DNA from: Desulfobacterales bacterium
GTDB taxonomy: Bacteria > Desulfobacterota > Desulfobulbia > Desulfobulbales > BM004
Direction of reading: 5' to 3'
Length of the DNA stretch: 34,186 nucleotides
Assembly: GCA_012974315.1 (NCBI GenBank)
Contig: JAAXQI010000033.1
Span: 1-34,186 of the forward strand
In this document: positions 19,176 to 28,489 of the stretch, piece by piece
Layout of the letters: each line of letters starts with the position of its first letter
How positions within the stretch are numbered: position 1 is the stretch's first letter
Position numbers and translations under genes: made by a program
Notes under the pieces: generated by a model
The model's database searches: none
Told to the model about the DNA's origin: nothing
The model's input: only the letters and a program-made list of their open reading frames with translations

Positions 19176-21137
19176 ATGTATAACAAGTTTTTTGGTTTCA
19201 AAGAAAAACCCTTTAGGCTGGTCCCCAATCCAGAGTATCTATTTCTGAGCAAGAGCCATGAAGAGGCGCTTGCCCATCTCACCTACGCCATTTCCCACGG
19301 CGACGGCTTTGTGGAGATTACCGGAGAAGTTGGAACCGGGAAGACTACTTTATGCAGAGTTTTTCTGGGGAGTCTTGATACGTCCATAGATGCTGCCTAT
19401 ATCTTCAATCCAAAACTCGATGCTCTGCAACTTCTTAAGGCCATCAATGATGAGTTCGGGATTGATTCAAAACCTGACAACACCAAGGATTTAATCGACA
19501 TACTCAATGGATTTTTAATAGAAAAAAAAGCTGCCGGCCAAAAAGTTATGGTCCTCATTGATGAGGCCCAGAACCTTTCCCTGGAGGTTCTGGAGCAGCT
19601 TCGCCTTCTTTCCAACCTCGAAACCACACAGGAAAAACTGCTGCAAATCATTTTAGTGGGCCAGCCTGAACTTGGTGACATGCTGTCATCCCACCAGTTA
19701 AGACAATTAGGGCAGCGCATTACCATCAACTGCCACCTGGACCCCCTGACCTTTCAAGAAGCCAAGGACTATATCAGGCATCGCATCTCCCTGGCTTCCC
19801 ACAGGGCAGGGCCTCCTTTCGATAAAGCCTCCTATCGGGCCATATATGAATACTCAAAGGGCATTCCACGACTGATTAATATTGCCTGCAACAGGGTCCT
19901 GCTGAATGCATTCAGCCGCAACAGCGTTAAGATAACGGGCTCAATTACCAATGAGGCCATAAAGGAGCTGACACGGGAAAAAGCAGAGAATTCTCATGGA
20001 TCGATCCAGGGAAGTATAGGCCTGATCACAACAGTATCAGCTTTTTGTATCACTCTTGCAATCGTAATGCTCTATCTCTATTATGGACATCCTTTTGTAA
20101 TTCCTTTCGCCAATAAAGCGATAGTTTCTTCCAGCGCCACCCAGGAAAACAACCAGGAAGCGATTCCAAAAAATAAAAAAGCTCCTGAACCTCCAGAGCC
20201 TGTTGCTCCCCTGACAGGAGAACCGACCATTCTTCAAAGTGAAACCATAATGCCCAGTTCATCCTCTGAAATTAGAGAGACTGGCATTAATAAAAATACA
20301 ATAGCTCCTGAGGATACAACTGATCAGGAAGGCCAGAGTGAAAAAGAACTGTCTCAACCTCGTGATCTGCCGGAAATAGATAGTACTGGCAAAACTATTG
20401 CAACAGAGCCTGATACTCAGGTTAAGCTGCCAACTGTTAACGAGGATGCCCTAAAATTTCTTAACTCTTTAAAAAGCCTTAACTCCCGTCACAGCCGTAA
20501 TATTTCCATGAAAGAAACCCTGAAACTCTGGTTTCCCGCAAAAAAAATATCCCGACTGAAAAGTAAGATTGAGTCTTCTGACCCGGTTTTCTTTCAGCAA
20601 GCTGCAAATTTTTTCGGCTTACAGGTTCAATCTGTTGCAACGGATTCAGATTTAGCCCTTATCCAAAACCTTAACCTCCCAGCCATTTTCACTTTCTATC
20701 TACCAGGCCACACATGGCCCAAATATCTTGCAGTGCCATATATGAACAAAGAAAAAATATACTTTATTGCAGAAGAGCATGACCAGTTAATCTCAGTTAA
20801 CAGGGATATTTTTCTGCAATACTGGTCAGGAGAGGCCTATATTCCATGGAAAAATTATAACAAATTAAAAGGTGTAATTACAGAACGCTCCGACGGAAAT
20901 GATATAAAATCTTTAAAAAAACTTTTACGGCAACTGGGCTATGACCACGTTTTGTTAACTGAAAGTTATGACAAGGAAACCATAAAAATCATTAAAGACA
21001 TTCAAGAAAAATATGGCTTACATGTTGACGGACAGGTTGGCCCATTTACTAAAATTGCCCTGTATAATGAAAGCCGCGAATTTATAAAACCTTCACTTGG
21101 CAAATTTGAAACAGCCAGAACGGAGAATGACAGTTGA
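19176..21137 (+). CDS. ExeA/GspA-like AAA ATPase with C-terminal peptidoglycan-binding domain
   Basis: 653-aa ORF. N-terminus YNKFFGFKEKPFRLVPNPEYLFLSKSHEEALAHLTYAI, Walker A GEVGTGKTT, Walker B VMVLIDEAQNLS, one TM segment, then WSGEAYIPWKN and a peptidoglycan-binding-like tail. Confidence 0.93.
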   Translation: MYNKFFGFKEKPFRLVPNPEYLFLSKSHEEALAHLTYAISHGDGFVEITGEVGTGKTTLCRVFLGSLDTSIDAAYIFNPKLDALQLLKAINDEFGIDSKPDNTKDLIDILNGFLIEKKAAGQKVMVLIDEAQNLSLEVLEQLRLLSNLETTQEKLLQIILVGQPELGDMLSSHQLRQLGQRITINCHLDPLTFQEAKDYIRHRISLASHRAGPPFDKASYRAIYEYSKGIPRLINIACNRVLLNAFSRNSVKITGSITNEAIKELTREKAENSHGSIQGSIGLITTVSAFCITLAIVMLYLYYGHPFVIPFANKAIVSSSATQENNQEAIPKNKKAPEPPEPVAPLTGEPTILQSETIMPSSSSEIRETGINKNTIAPEDTTDQEGQSEKELSQPRDLPEIDSTGKTIATEPDTQVKLPTVNEDALKFLNSLKSLNSRHSRNISMKETLKLWFPAKKISRLKSKIESSDPVFFQQAANFFGLQVQSVATDSDLALIQNLNLPAIFTFYLPGHTWPKYLAVPYMNKEKIYFIAEEHDQLISVNRDIFLQYWSGEAYIPWKNYNKLKGVITERSDGNDIKSLKKLLRQLGYDHVLLTESYDKETIKIIKDIQEKYGLHVDGQVGPFTKIALYNESREFIKPSLGKFETARTENDS

Positions 21138-21913
21138 GCTCAATACTTCGCGCCCTGAAAAAACTTGAGAATGAGCCAAGGCACCTGGGGGGATCCCAGC
21201 ATCTGGACAGCAAATTTGTGCCGTCAGCAGATATTGGCAAGCAACGTACAGTTTCCACTATCTTCATCATGGTGGTCGGAGGCAGTATTGTTTACGGTCT
21301 TGTCATCTTGGCAGGCTGGTGGCTCTTTTCTGAAAAATTCCAATCTCAGACTATCGTACCCCCAAAAATTTCCCAACTGGATTCCAGGCTGGACGAAAGT
21401 CCAACCCCATCACAAAATTTAAATAATGCACCGATTCGGGCAGTTGCAGAGGAAAAATCCAAAGAGACGCCGGAAACTCAGAAAACAGTTGAGCAGGTCA
21501 GGGAACCTGAACCGGCCAGTTTGGAAAAGCCGGACTCCCAGATAATCGGCCAAGAGAATGCTTTACCTGCTGAAGAACAAACACCTGAAAAAACTGTCCC
21601 GGTCCAGGAAATTTCAAACCTAAAAACAAATGAACAATTCACCCAGCCTGCTGAAAAAACTGTTGCCCCTTCAGGCAGCACCCCGGTAACCCCGGTAAAA
21701 ACAATAACGGTTGAAATTCCCAAACTCAACGATCCGGATATGAAGCTGCAGGCAATTACATGGTCGAGGGTTCCTCAAAAAAGGATCGCAGTAATAAATA
21801 GCCGAATTCTGCGAGAGGGGGAGATGGTTTCCGGCTATCTTATTAACACAATTAACCAGGATGACATTGTGCTAAGCCAGGAAGGGGCAAAATGGAAACT
21901 TTTGTTCCGTTAA
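21134..21913 (+). CDS. GspB-like general secretion pathway protein
   Basis: 259-aa ORF, TTG start overlapping the upstream stop. GspB-like N-terminus SSILRALKKLENEP, one TM, Pro/Glu-rich linker, C-terminal LQAITWSRVPQKRIAVINSRILREGEMVSGYLINTINQDDIVL. Confidence 0.88.
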   Translation: MSSILRALKKLENEPRHLGGSQHLDSKFVPSADIGKQRTVSTIFIMVVGGSIVYGLVILAGWWLFSEKFQSQTIVPPKISQLDSRLDESPTPSQNLNNAPIRAVAEEKSKETPETQKTVEQVREPEPASLEKPDSQIIGQENALPAEEQTPEKTVPVQEISNLKTNEQFTQPAEKTVAPSGSTPVTPVKTITVEIPKLNDPDMKLQAITWSRVPQKRIAVINSRILREGEMVSGYLINTINQDDIVLSQEGAKWKLLFR

Positions 21914-21941
21914 TGGGGTTTATGTGCAGAGGAGAAACATT

Positions 21942-23036
21942 ATGAAAAAACATTTTGTATTATTGTTTGTGTTTGTTTTCTGTCTCACCAGTCGCAATGT
22001 CGTTGGGGAAACAACGGAGAATTTCCCCCCGGCATCCATCCCAGCCCTTGTTTCAGCCGTCAGAATTGAGGGGCCTGTTAATTTTTGTGGCGAGCAGGTG
22101 CCACTTGATTCAATTGAAGTCCGCGAAAGACTTGAAAAAGAGTTGCTTCTCATTCTCTGGAACAGACCGCAGATCATTCTCTGGCTGAAACGCGCCACAC
22201 GCTATTTCCCCTTCATTGAGAGAACCCTTGCCCAACATAATATGCCCGATGATCTCAAATATATTGCTGTGGTAGAAAGCGCTCTGCTCCCCCATGCAGG
22301 TTCCTCCAAAAAAGCCATAGGTTACTGGCAGTTCATAAAATCCACAGGGCTCCATTATGGCCTTACCATTGACCCAAATATTGATGAACGCCGCAACTTT
22401 TTTGCCTCCACAAAGGCCGCAGTAAGCTATTTGAAAGAACTGCATGACCTTTTCGGCTCCTGGACTTTGGCTGCTGCCGCTTATAACGTTGGTGAAGACC
22501 GGGTTCGGGATGAAAAAACGAACCAGAAGGTTGATAATTATTACGATTTTTATCTCCCTTTAGAAACCCAGCGTTATATTTTTAAAATTGTGGCCGCCAA
22601 ACTTATATTTTCAAATCCGTCCCGCTATGGATTTAACCTCCAAGCCGATGATTATTATCCGCCAATATCTTTTGACCGTGTAAAACTTACCCTTCCAGGC
22701 AGAACACCTTTATTCCTTGTAGCTCAGGCCTCCGGAACACATTTCAAGCAGATCAAAGACCTCAACCCTGAAATACGGGGATATGATTTACAGAAGGGCA
22801 GCCACATCATAGCAGTACCAGAAGGCACAGGGAAAAAATTTCATTCACATTTTGCCGGTCTTACTGAAAAATGGAGACAGGAAAACAAAATGAATATATA
22901 CATTGTAAAAAAGGGCGATAGCCTTACTCGTATTGCTGAACGTTTTGACGTTACCCTGCCTGCCCTGACGACCTGGAATGATCTAAGCCAAAGCAGTTAC
23001 ATCCATCCAGGTGAAAAACTTGTTATCTACCAATAA
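21942..23036 (+). CDS. Membrane-bound lytic murein transglycosylase (MltD-like) with LysM domain
   Basis: SLT motifs VVESALLPHAGSSKKAIGYWQFI and WTLAAAAYNVGEDRV. C-terminal LysM YIVKKGDSLTRIAERFDVTLPALTTWNDL. The ATG at 21942 has GAGGAG upstream; the track ORF begins earlier at GTG 21924. Confidence 0.94.
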   Translation: MKKHFVLLFVFVFCLTSRNVVGETTENFPPASIPALVSAVRIEGPVNFCGEQVPLDSIEVRERLEKELLLILWNRPQIILWLKRATRYFPFIERTLAQHNMPDDLKYIAVVESALLPHAGSSKKAIGYWQFIKSTGLHYGLTIDPNIDERRNFFASTKAAVSYLKELHDLFGSWTLAAAAYNVGEDRVRDEKTNQKVDNYYDFYLPLETQRYIFKIVAAKLIFSNPSRYGFNLQADDYYPPISFDRVKLTLPGRTPLFLVAQASGTHFKQIKDLNPEIRGYDLQKGSHIIAVPEGTGKKFHSHFAGLTEKWRQENKMNIYIVKKGDSLTRIAERFDVTLPALTTWNDLSQSSYIHPGEKLVIYQ

Positions 23037-23046
23037 TTAATCAATT

Positions 23047-23559
23047 ATGAAGAAAAAATTTATCTTTTCAGGCGCGAGCGTTCTACTTCTTGCAGCATTT
23101 TTCTTTTTTATGCCAAAAGGCGTCGAGAAAGGGCAATGTTTAGAAGGTGATTGTATAAACGGCCCCGGCACGCTAGTCTTCAAAGATGGTCGAAAGTATA
23201 CCGGCAGCTTTACCAATGGCAGTTATAATGGCCAAGGGGTTTTGCTCTTGCCTGATGACAGAAAATATGAAGGAGAATGGAAAAACGACCTGCCAAATGG
23301 GTTTGGCACCCAGACCAACCCTGATGGCACTAACTATACCGGCGAATGGAAAGATGGCAAATATGATGGGCAGGGGACACTGACTACTGCTGATGGCGGT
23401 TCATACATAGGCACCTGGGAAAATGACCTACCCCATGGAAAAGGAACGCTGACCAAGCCTGACGGCAAAATATTTACCGGAGCATTCAGAAAGGGCAAAG
23501 CAGTGGGAGAAGGAGAGCTGATCACTCCTGACGGCAAAGAGACAAAAGTTTCTTTATGA
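23047..23559 (+). CDS. MORN-repeat protein with N-terminal signal/anchor
   Basis: 170-aa ORF with several MORN units (YTGSFTNGSYNGQGVLL, YEGEWKNDLPNGFGT, YTGEWKDGKYDGQGTL, YIGTWENDLPHGKGTL). Starts 10 nt after the transglycosylase stop. Confidence 0.93.
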   Translation: MKKKFIFSGASVLLLAAFFFFMPKGVEKGQCLEGDCINGPGTLVFKDGRKYTGSFTNGSYNGQGVLLLPDDRKYEGEWKNDLPNGFGTQTNPDGTNYTGEWKDGKYDGQGTLTTADGGSYIGTWENDLPHGKGTLTKPDGKIFTGAFRKGKAVGEGELITPDGKETKVSL

Positions 23560-23638
23560 TCTGCAGGTATCATCTTCCTGAAAATTTGACTGTTTTAAAC
23601 GTTGAGATCGGCATAATAATCTTTTATGGTGATAGTTT

Positions 23639-24817
23639 ATGAGTAAACAGACGCTCAAAGTACGGACACCACAATTTCCGCTCTATTCTGAAGTCCGCCA
23701 TCTGCTGCAGGTATTTGAAGGTGTCTCCCAGTCATCTATCAAGGCAATGCTCAAATCTATTGAAGAGCAGACCGGCACTCCCAGACAACCCGTAGACTGG
23801 ACTAATCCCAAATCGTGGATCCAAAAAAGATTAGCCGGTGAATCTGCTTTGCTGGCCCAACGTATCTGGCAGGAAAGCAACAATGAAGTCAACCCACGCC
23901 ACATATACGGTTCATATCTTTTTATCAATAACAACGGATTGCTGAGCGATAATGTTTTCGGAGTTTACCAAACTACACCCCGCGGTCAGGCATTTCTTGC
24001 CAATGACCCAAAACTCCTTGCGGAAATTGATGACCAGGAAGGTCTCCCCCATCTCTTGAGAATTCTTGCCGGAAAAACCAGTGCCAGACGACGGGACCTC
24101 TTGCCTGAATGGAGTGATTTCCTGAGAGAACATTCCCATTTTGGAACCCAGGCCACCATCAGAGACACATTGCGCCGCAGACTGAATAATCTTGTTGAAA
24201 GGGGCTATGTTTCCAGAGAAGGGGTAACATATCTCATCACCAAAAAAGGTTTGGATTATGCCGAGCAGTTCTCCCAGGCCGATCTTGACCAGAAGAGAGA
24301 TATTATAAGGACAATAAAGAGCTTTAACCAGGAGCAGATGAACAAATTGAGCAGCCTGCTTGCCTTTATGCAGCAGAGAGATTTTGAGTTTCTCGTACTG
24401 GAACTGCTCGAATCAATGGGCTATGAAGATATAAAAATTACCAAAGAAGGCGGCAGCAAGGGTGTTGAAGTCACAGCTTCTATTCAGTTCGGCATCAGCA
24501 CTGTTTCTGAAGTCATACATGTCAAGCGCTATCAGACTTCTACAGGCAGGCCTGCCTTAGACCAGCTTCGGGAAGCTATTTCCCGCCATGAGTGTTTCCG
24601 CGGCACTTTAATTACCCTGGGCCGCTTTACCCGGGAATGCAAAGAAGCCGCACTTATTGCCGAAGGGCTGCAGATGAAACTCATTGACGGGAAACATCTC
24701 CTGATGCTGCTCAGTGAAAATAGTATTGGCGTCACCCGGCAGGCAGTTACCCTCTATCATATTGACGATGAATATTTTTCCTCATCAAAAGACACTTCTG
24801 CAGCGCCTGAAAACTGA
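23639..24817 (+). CDS. Mrr-like restriction endonuclease-type protein, solitary
   Basis: 392-aa ORF. C-terminal Mrr-like core FEFLVLELLESMGYEDIKITKEGGSKGVEVTASIQFG...SEVIHVKRYQ...LDQLREAISRHECFRGTLITLGRFTRE; long winged-helix-like N-terminal region. Confidence 0.8.
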   Translation: MSKQTLKVRTPQFPLYSEVRHLLQVFEGVSQSSIKAMLKSIEEQTGTPRQPVDWTNPKSWIQKRLAGESALLAQRIWQESNNEVNPRHIYGSYLFINNNGLLSDNVFGVYQTTPRGQAFLANDPKLLAEIDDQEGLPHLLRILAGKTSARRRDLLPEWSDFLREHSHFGTQATIRDTLRRRLNNLVERGYVSREGVTYLITKKGLDYAEQFSQADLDQKRDIIRTIKSFNQEQMNKLSSLLAFMQQRDFEFLVLELLESMGYEDIKITKEGGSKGVEVTASIQFGISTVSEVIHVKRYQTSTGRPALDQLREAISRHECFRGTLITLGRFTRECKEAALIAEGLQMKLIDGKHLLMLLSENSIGVTRQAVTLYHIDDEYFSSSKDTSAAPEN

Positions 24818-24844
24818 CATCTGCCAATAAACTGTTGCTTGTAT

Positions 24845-25153
24845 TCAGAGTTTTTTAAGAACTTTTTCAAGCTCCAGGGGATTATCCACCTGATATATTC
24901 TCACTTTCCTGCTCCGTGGAAACTCATATTTAATTAATAATCTAAGGTGTCTGGGCAGCAACGACTTTTCAACAACCTGCTCTGCATCACGATAGCCGCG
25001 CTCCCGCACCAGGATTTTACCATCGTCGAGCAATAACACAGCGATAGAGCGATTGCGTTTATAGGAGAGCAACTCAATGGACTGGGGCGGGTGCAGTTTT
25101 TCAAGTTTCTGTAAAAGGTTGCTTAAAACGGAATCAATATTTACCAGGGCCAT
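24845..25153 (-). CDS. Hypothetical protein
   Basis: 102-aa ORF in a clean intergenic slot between serA and the nuclease gene, with soluble-protein composition. No family recognised. Confidence 0.65.
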   Translation of the reverse strand: MALVNIDSVLSNLLQKLEKLHPPQSIELLSYKRNRSIAVLLLDDGKILVRERGYRDAEQVVEKSLLPRHLRLLIKYEFPRSRKVRIYQVDNPLELEKVLKKL

Positions 25154-25182
25154 TGGCGTTTAAAGGCTCACAGATTCAGAAA

Positions 25183-26367
25183 CTAATTATGGCAGGACAT
25201 AATTCTGGTCCGAATTACATCCGGGTGCGCTTCGATTTGTGCGATGACATCGAGTGGTATAGGGGATTCAACATCAATAATATTATATCCAATGAAGCCG
25301 TTGCTTTCATTTAAATAACTCGCAATATTTATCCCGTTTGATCCAATGATATTGGAGGCAAAGCCAATCATGCCGGGGATGTCCCGGTTAATCATGATAA
25401 GTCTGGCATGGCAGCTTCCGGAAGGAATCGATTCAACGGTAGGGAAGTTAACTGAGCGGCTTATGGTGCCATATTCCAGGTAGTCTTTTATTTCTGAGAC
25501 CGCCAGGCAGGCACAGTTTTCCTCACTTTCCTCTGTACTGGCACCAAGATGAGGCGATGTCAGCACCCTTGGATGGGCCAGGTTCAAATGGTTGGGAAAA
25601 TCCGTGATATAACCATCCAGCTTTCCTGCATCAAGGGCAGCAAGAACTGCCGCATCTTCCACAATCTCTCCTCTGGAAAAATTAATCAGTGTAGCTCCTG
25701 GCTGCATCTGGGCTATGAACTCACGGTTTACCAAGCCATGGGTCTTTTTGTTGAGTGGCACATGTATGGAAACAATTTCAGCTTGCTGCAGCACTGAACC
25801 AAGATTTCTGGAGAGTTTAACGTCATAGGATAAGGTATGGATATTTTCAAGAGCTGGAGACGGGTCAAAAGCAACCACCTGCATCTGCCTCTGCACCCCA
25901 CCATTTGCAACCATCGCCCCTATTTTCCCCACTCCAACAACACCCAGATTCTTGCCTGCCAGCTCCACGCCCCTAAAGGTTGCTTTACGGGACTCTACAG
26001 CCTGGCTAATTGCTGCGTCATCCAAGCCTGCAAGTTCCTTACAGAATTCTACCCCCTGGTGTATATGGCGCATTTCAACACCCAGCATCGCAAACAACAA
26101 TTCTGCTACGGCATTGGCATTAGCACCCGGAGTGTTAAAAATACAGATTCCCTGCTTTGTAGCTTTATCCACAGTAATATTATTTACTCCGGCCCCGGCT
26201 CTTGCCACTGCCAAAAGCTCAGGATAGTCATCTATGTCAAGCTGATCACTGCGTACCACAATACCATGGGGATTGGCTACATCCGGGCCAACCTGATAAT
26301 TAGGCCCGAAGAGTGCCAGTCCTTCCGGGGCTATACGATTAATGGTTTTAATACGGTAGAGTTCCAT
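25183..26367 (-). CDS. serA: D-3-phosphoglycerate dehydrogenase-type 2-hydroxyacid dehydrogenase with C-terminal ACT domain
   Basis: 394-aa ORF with LGVVGVGKIGAMVANGG, FSRGEIVEDAAVLAALDAGKLDGYITDFP, HLGASTEESEENCA and an ACT-like C-terminus (MINRDIPGMIGFASNIIGSNGINIASYL). Confidence 0.92.
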   Translation of the reverse strand: MELYRIKTINRIAPEGLALFGPNYQVGPDVANPHGIVVRSDQLDIDDYPELLAVARAGAGVNNITVDKATKQGICIFNTPGANANAVAELLFAMLGVEMRHIHQGVEFCKELAGLDDAAISQAVESRKATFRGVELAGKNLGVVGVGKIGAMVANGGVQRQMQVVAFDPSPALENIHTLSYDVKLSRNLGSVLQQAEIVSIHVPLNKKTHGLVNREFIAQMQPGATLINFSRGEIVEDAAVLAALDAGKLDGYITDFPNHLNLAHPRVLTSPHLGASTEESEENCACLAVSEIKDYLEYGTISRSVNFPTVESIPSGSCHARLIMINRDIPGMIGFASNIIGSNGINIASYLNESNGFIGYNIIDVESPIPLDVIAQIEAHPDVIRTRIMSCHN

Positions 26368-26438
26368 ACTTATTGGGATTACCTGGATTAGAGCCTGTTG
26401 TCAAGTGCTACCAGCAAAAAGAGCGCTTCCTTGTAATT

Positions 26439-26612
26439 ATGAACAGTATTTTCAAAATCTGTTACAAACGGAAACGGTGTACCATCTTATTGGCTACCCA
26501 ATATACAGAAAACCCTGAAAAACCACTACTTGTCCAGATTAAATCGCGGGACCTCGCCAGAAAGAAGTTGTCAAGTTTTGTAGCTTTGGGCTACCTTTAT
26601 TCCAGATTATGA
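26439..26612 (+). CDS. Possible small protein (57 aa)
   Basis: Otherwise empty intergenic region between serA and ald. Translation TILLATQYTENPEKPLLVQIKSRDLARKKLSSFVALGYLYSRL looks like folded protein. Weak RBS; no family recognised. Confidence 0.35.
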   Translation: MNSIFKICYKRKRCTILLATQYTENPEKPLLVQIKSRDLARKKLSSFVALGYLYSRL

Positions 26613-26656
26613 GACTGGGTTTCTGAATCATTGGCAGCTCTTGCGGAGGAAATGAT

Positions 26657-27656
26657 ATGATCATCGGTGTACCTAAGGAAATAAAAGACAAAGAGTTCCG
26701 GATTGCCATTATACCAGCAGGAGTTCAAAATCTTGTTGATTCAGGCAATACGGTTATCATTGAATCTGGAGCCGGGCTTGGAAGCTCCATACTCGATGAA
26801 GAGTTCGCAGGTGCAGGTGCCAGGATTGTAAAGGATGCAGCAACTGTATTCAATGAAGCGAAAATGATTATGAAGGTCAAGGAGCCTTTACTGCAGGAAT
26901 ATGGGTATATGCGTGAAGGCTTGATCCTTTTTACCTATCTGCACCTCGCACCACTGCCGGAACTGACCCAGGTCCTGCTGGACAAGCAGGTATCGGCAAT
27001 TGCCTATGAGACTGTGAGGCAGAATGATGGCTACCTGCCCCTTCTTGCCCCAATGAGTGCAGTAGCTGGCCGCATGTCTATCCAGGTAGGGGCGCATTTC
27101 CTTGAAAAGGAAGCTGGCGGCAGGGGAGTGCTGCTAGGCGGGGTTGACGACCTGCCTGGCTGAATTTAAAAACTTTTTTCAAGGGAAAATATACACCCGC
27201 ATCGCGAACAAAGAAAATATTGAAGAAGAAATCAGCCGGGCAGATCTGGTTATCGGGGCTGTTCTTGTTCCTGGTGCAACCGCACCGAAGTTAATTACAA
27301 GGGAGATGCTTTCACTTATGCAAAAAGGGGCGGTAATTGTTGATGTAGCAATTGACCAGGGAGGCTGCGTTGAAACCGCAAGACCGACCACTCACTCTGA
27401 CCCTGTTTATGAAGTTGATGGAATAATACATTACTGTGTGACTAACATGCCCGGGGCAGTACCAAGAACATCAACCTTTGCCCTGACAAATGTAACGCTG
27501 CCATATGCGCTTGATATAGCCAATAACGGGCTTCACGGGGCAATTCAGAAAGACCCGGCCCTTAAAAAAGGCATTAATACCTATGGGGGAAAGCTTACAA
27601 ACAGGGAAGTTGCGGTAGCGCAGGGAAAGGAATTTACAGACATAGATGAACTGTAA
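26657..27656 (+). pseudogene. ald: Alanine dehydrogenase, disrupted by internal deletion and frameshift
   Basis: Two consecutive ORFs match the two ends of Ald: [27 protein letters not shown]...[10 protein letters not shown], then [38 protein letters not shown]...[10 protein letters not shown]. The expected PGV..(V)VIGGGTxGxNAA..VTVLDIN segment between them is absent. Confidence 0.85.
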
Positions 27657-27670
27657 GAAGTTGGGAGTTA

Positions 27671-27870
27671 GCAGTCGGCAGTCGAAGTCAAAGTTTATAC
27701 CCCTCCAGGGGGTATTAAAAAGAGTGCCCTGAAAGGGTACTTATCCGAAGTCGGAGTTTATGCCCTGCAAGGGTGCTTATCCGAAGTCTCCACTACGTTG
27801 CGCTTATCCGAAGTCTCCACTGCGTTGCGCTTATCCGAAGTCTCCACTGCGTTGCGCTTATCTGGTAGAT
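27671..27870. repeat. Modular tandem/palindromic repeat array
   Basis: Palindromic cores CCCCTCCAGGGG (27700-27711), CCCTGAAAGGG (27727-27737), CCCTGCAAGGG (27763-27773); then three 27-bp units CTTATCCGAAGTCTCCACT(A/G)CGTTGCG at 27776-27802, 27803-27829 and 27830-27856, plus a partial unit. Confidence 0.93.
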
Positions 27871-27914
27871 TGAAAAATGTTTTTGCTGAATGCTGCCAAC
27901 TGATAGCTATTTTT

Positions 27915-28406
27915 TTACCAGCCCCAGAGAAGACTGCGCTTTACCCAGCCGGTCAAACCATCCTCATGCCTTACCTTGACCCAACCGTCTCCCCGTTTCA
28001 GGGTCTGGAACACAACTCCATATTCAGCCTTACCGACAACTTTATATTTTGTTCCTGGGCCGCTGCGGATATTTATGCGGGCTTTACTGTTTTTATTTAT
28101 TTTAACAATGAGATGAGGTTTTTTAGAAACCAAATCCTTGTAAATCCAGCCAATATCACCTTCAAAATCCGACACCTGAATCCAGTTGTCTTTATAGCTG
28201 CGAATCCTTAGCGGAAAGCCTTTACCCAACTCCCATATAATAGGGTACTGGGTTGAGGGCCCTTTGCGCAGATTCACCTTTTCTCCTGCCACACTGACCA
28301 TGACAAAACCTGCCGCCCCGGAACAAACAGGCCATAACAACATAAGCAGGATCAGTGCAAGCCATCCAGCCCTCTTCAAAGTCCCGTGTCTTTTGTCAGC
28401 ACCCAT
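27915..28406 (-). CDS. Exported protein with two bacterial SH3 domains
   Basis: 163-aa ORF with signal-like N-terminus and two SH3b-like units: VNLRKGPSTQYPIIWELGKGFPLRIRSYKDNWIQV and INIRSGPGTKYKVVGKAEYGVVFQTLKRGDGWVKV. Confidence 0.9.
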   Translation of the reverse strand: MGADKRHGTLKRAGWLALILLMLLWPVCSGAAGFVMVSVAGEKVNLRKGPSTQYPIIWELGKGFPLRIRSYKDNWIQVSDFEGDIGWIYKDLVSKKPHLIVKINKNSKARINIRSGPGTKYKVVGKAEYGVVFQTLKRGDGWVKVRHEDGLTGWVKRSLLWGW

Positions 28407-28489
28407 TATATTCTGATATAATTAAATTCGTTGTTTGTTGTTTCAAGCGCATCATATTTTATGAAAAATATAGACACCTGTTGATCATA

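Noticed and set aside
27776-27870. Possible CRISPR array from regularly repeated 27-bp units
   Set aside because: Units are directly contiguous with no unique spacers, and no cas genes are present.
27798-28211. 137-aa plus-strand ORF with LSEVSTALR repeats
   Set aside because: The repeats come from translating the 27-bp DNA array, and the rest is antisense to the SH3-domain gene.
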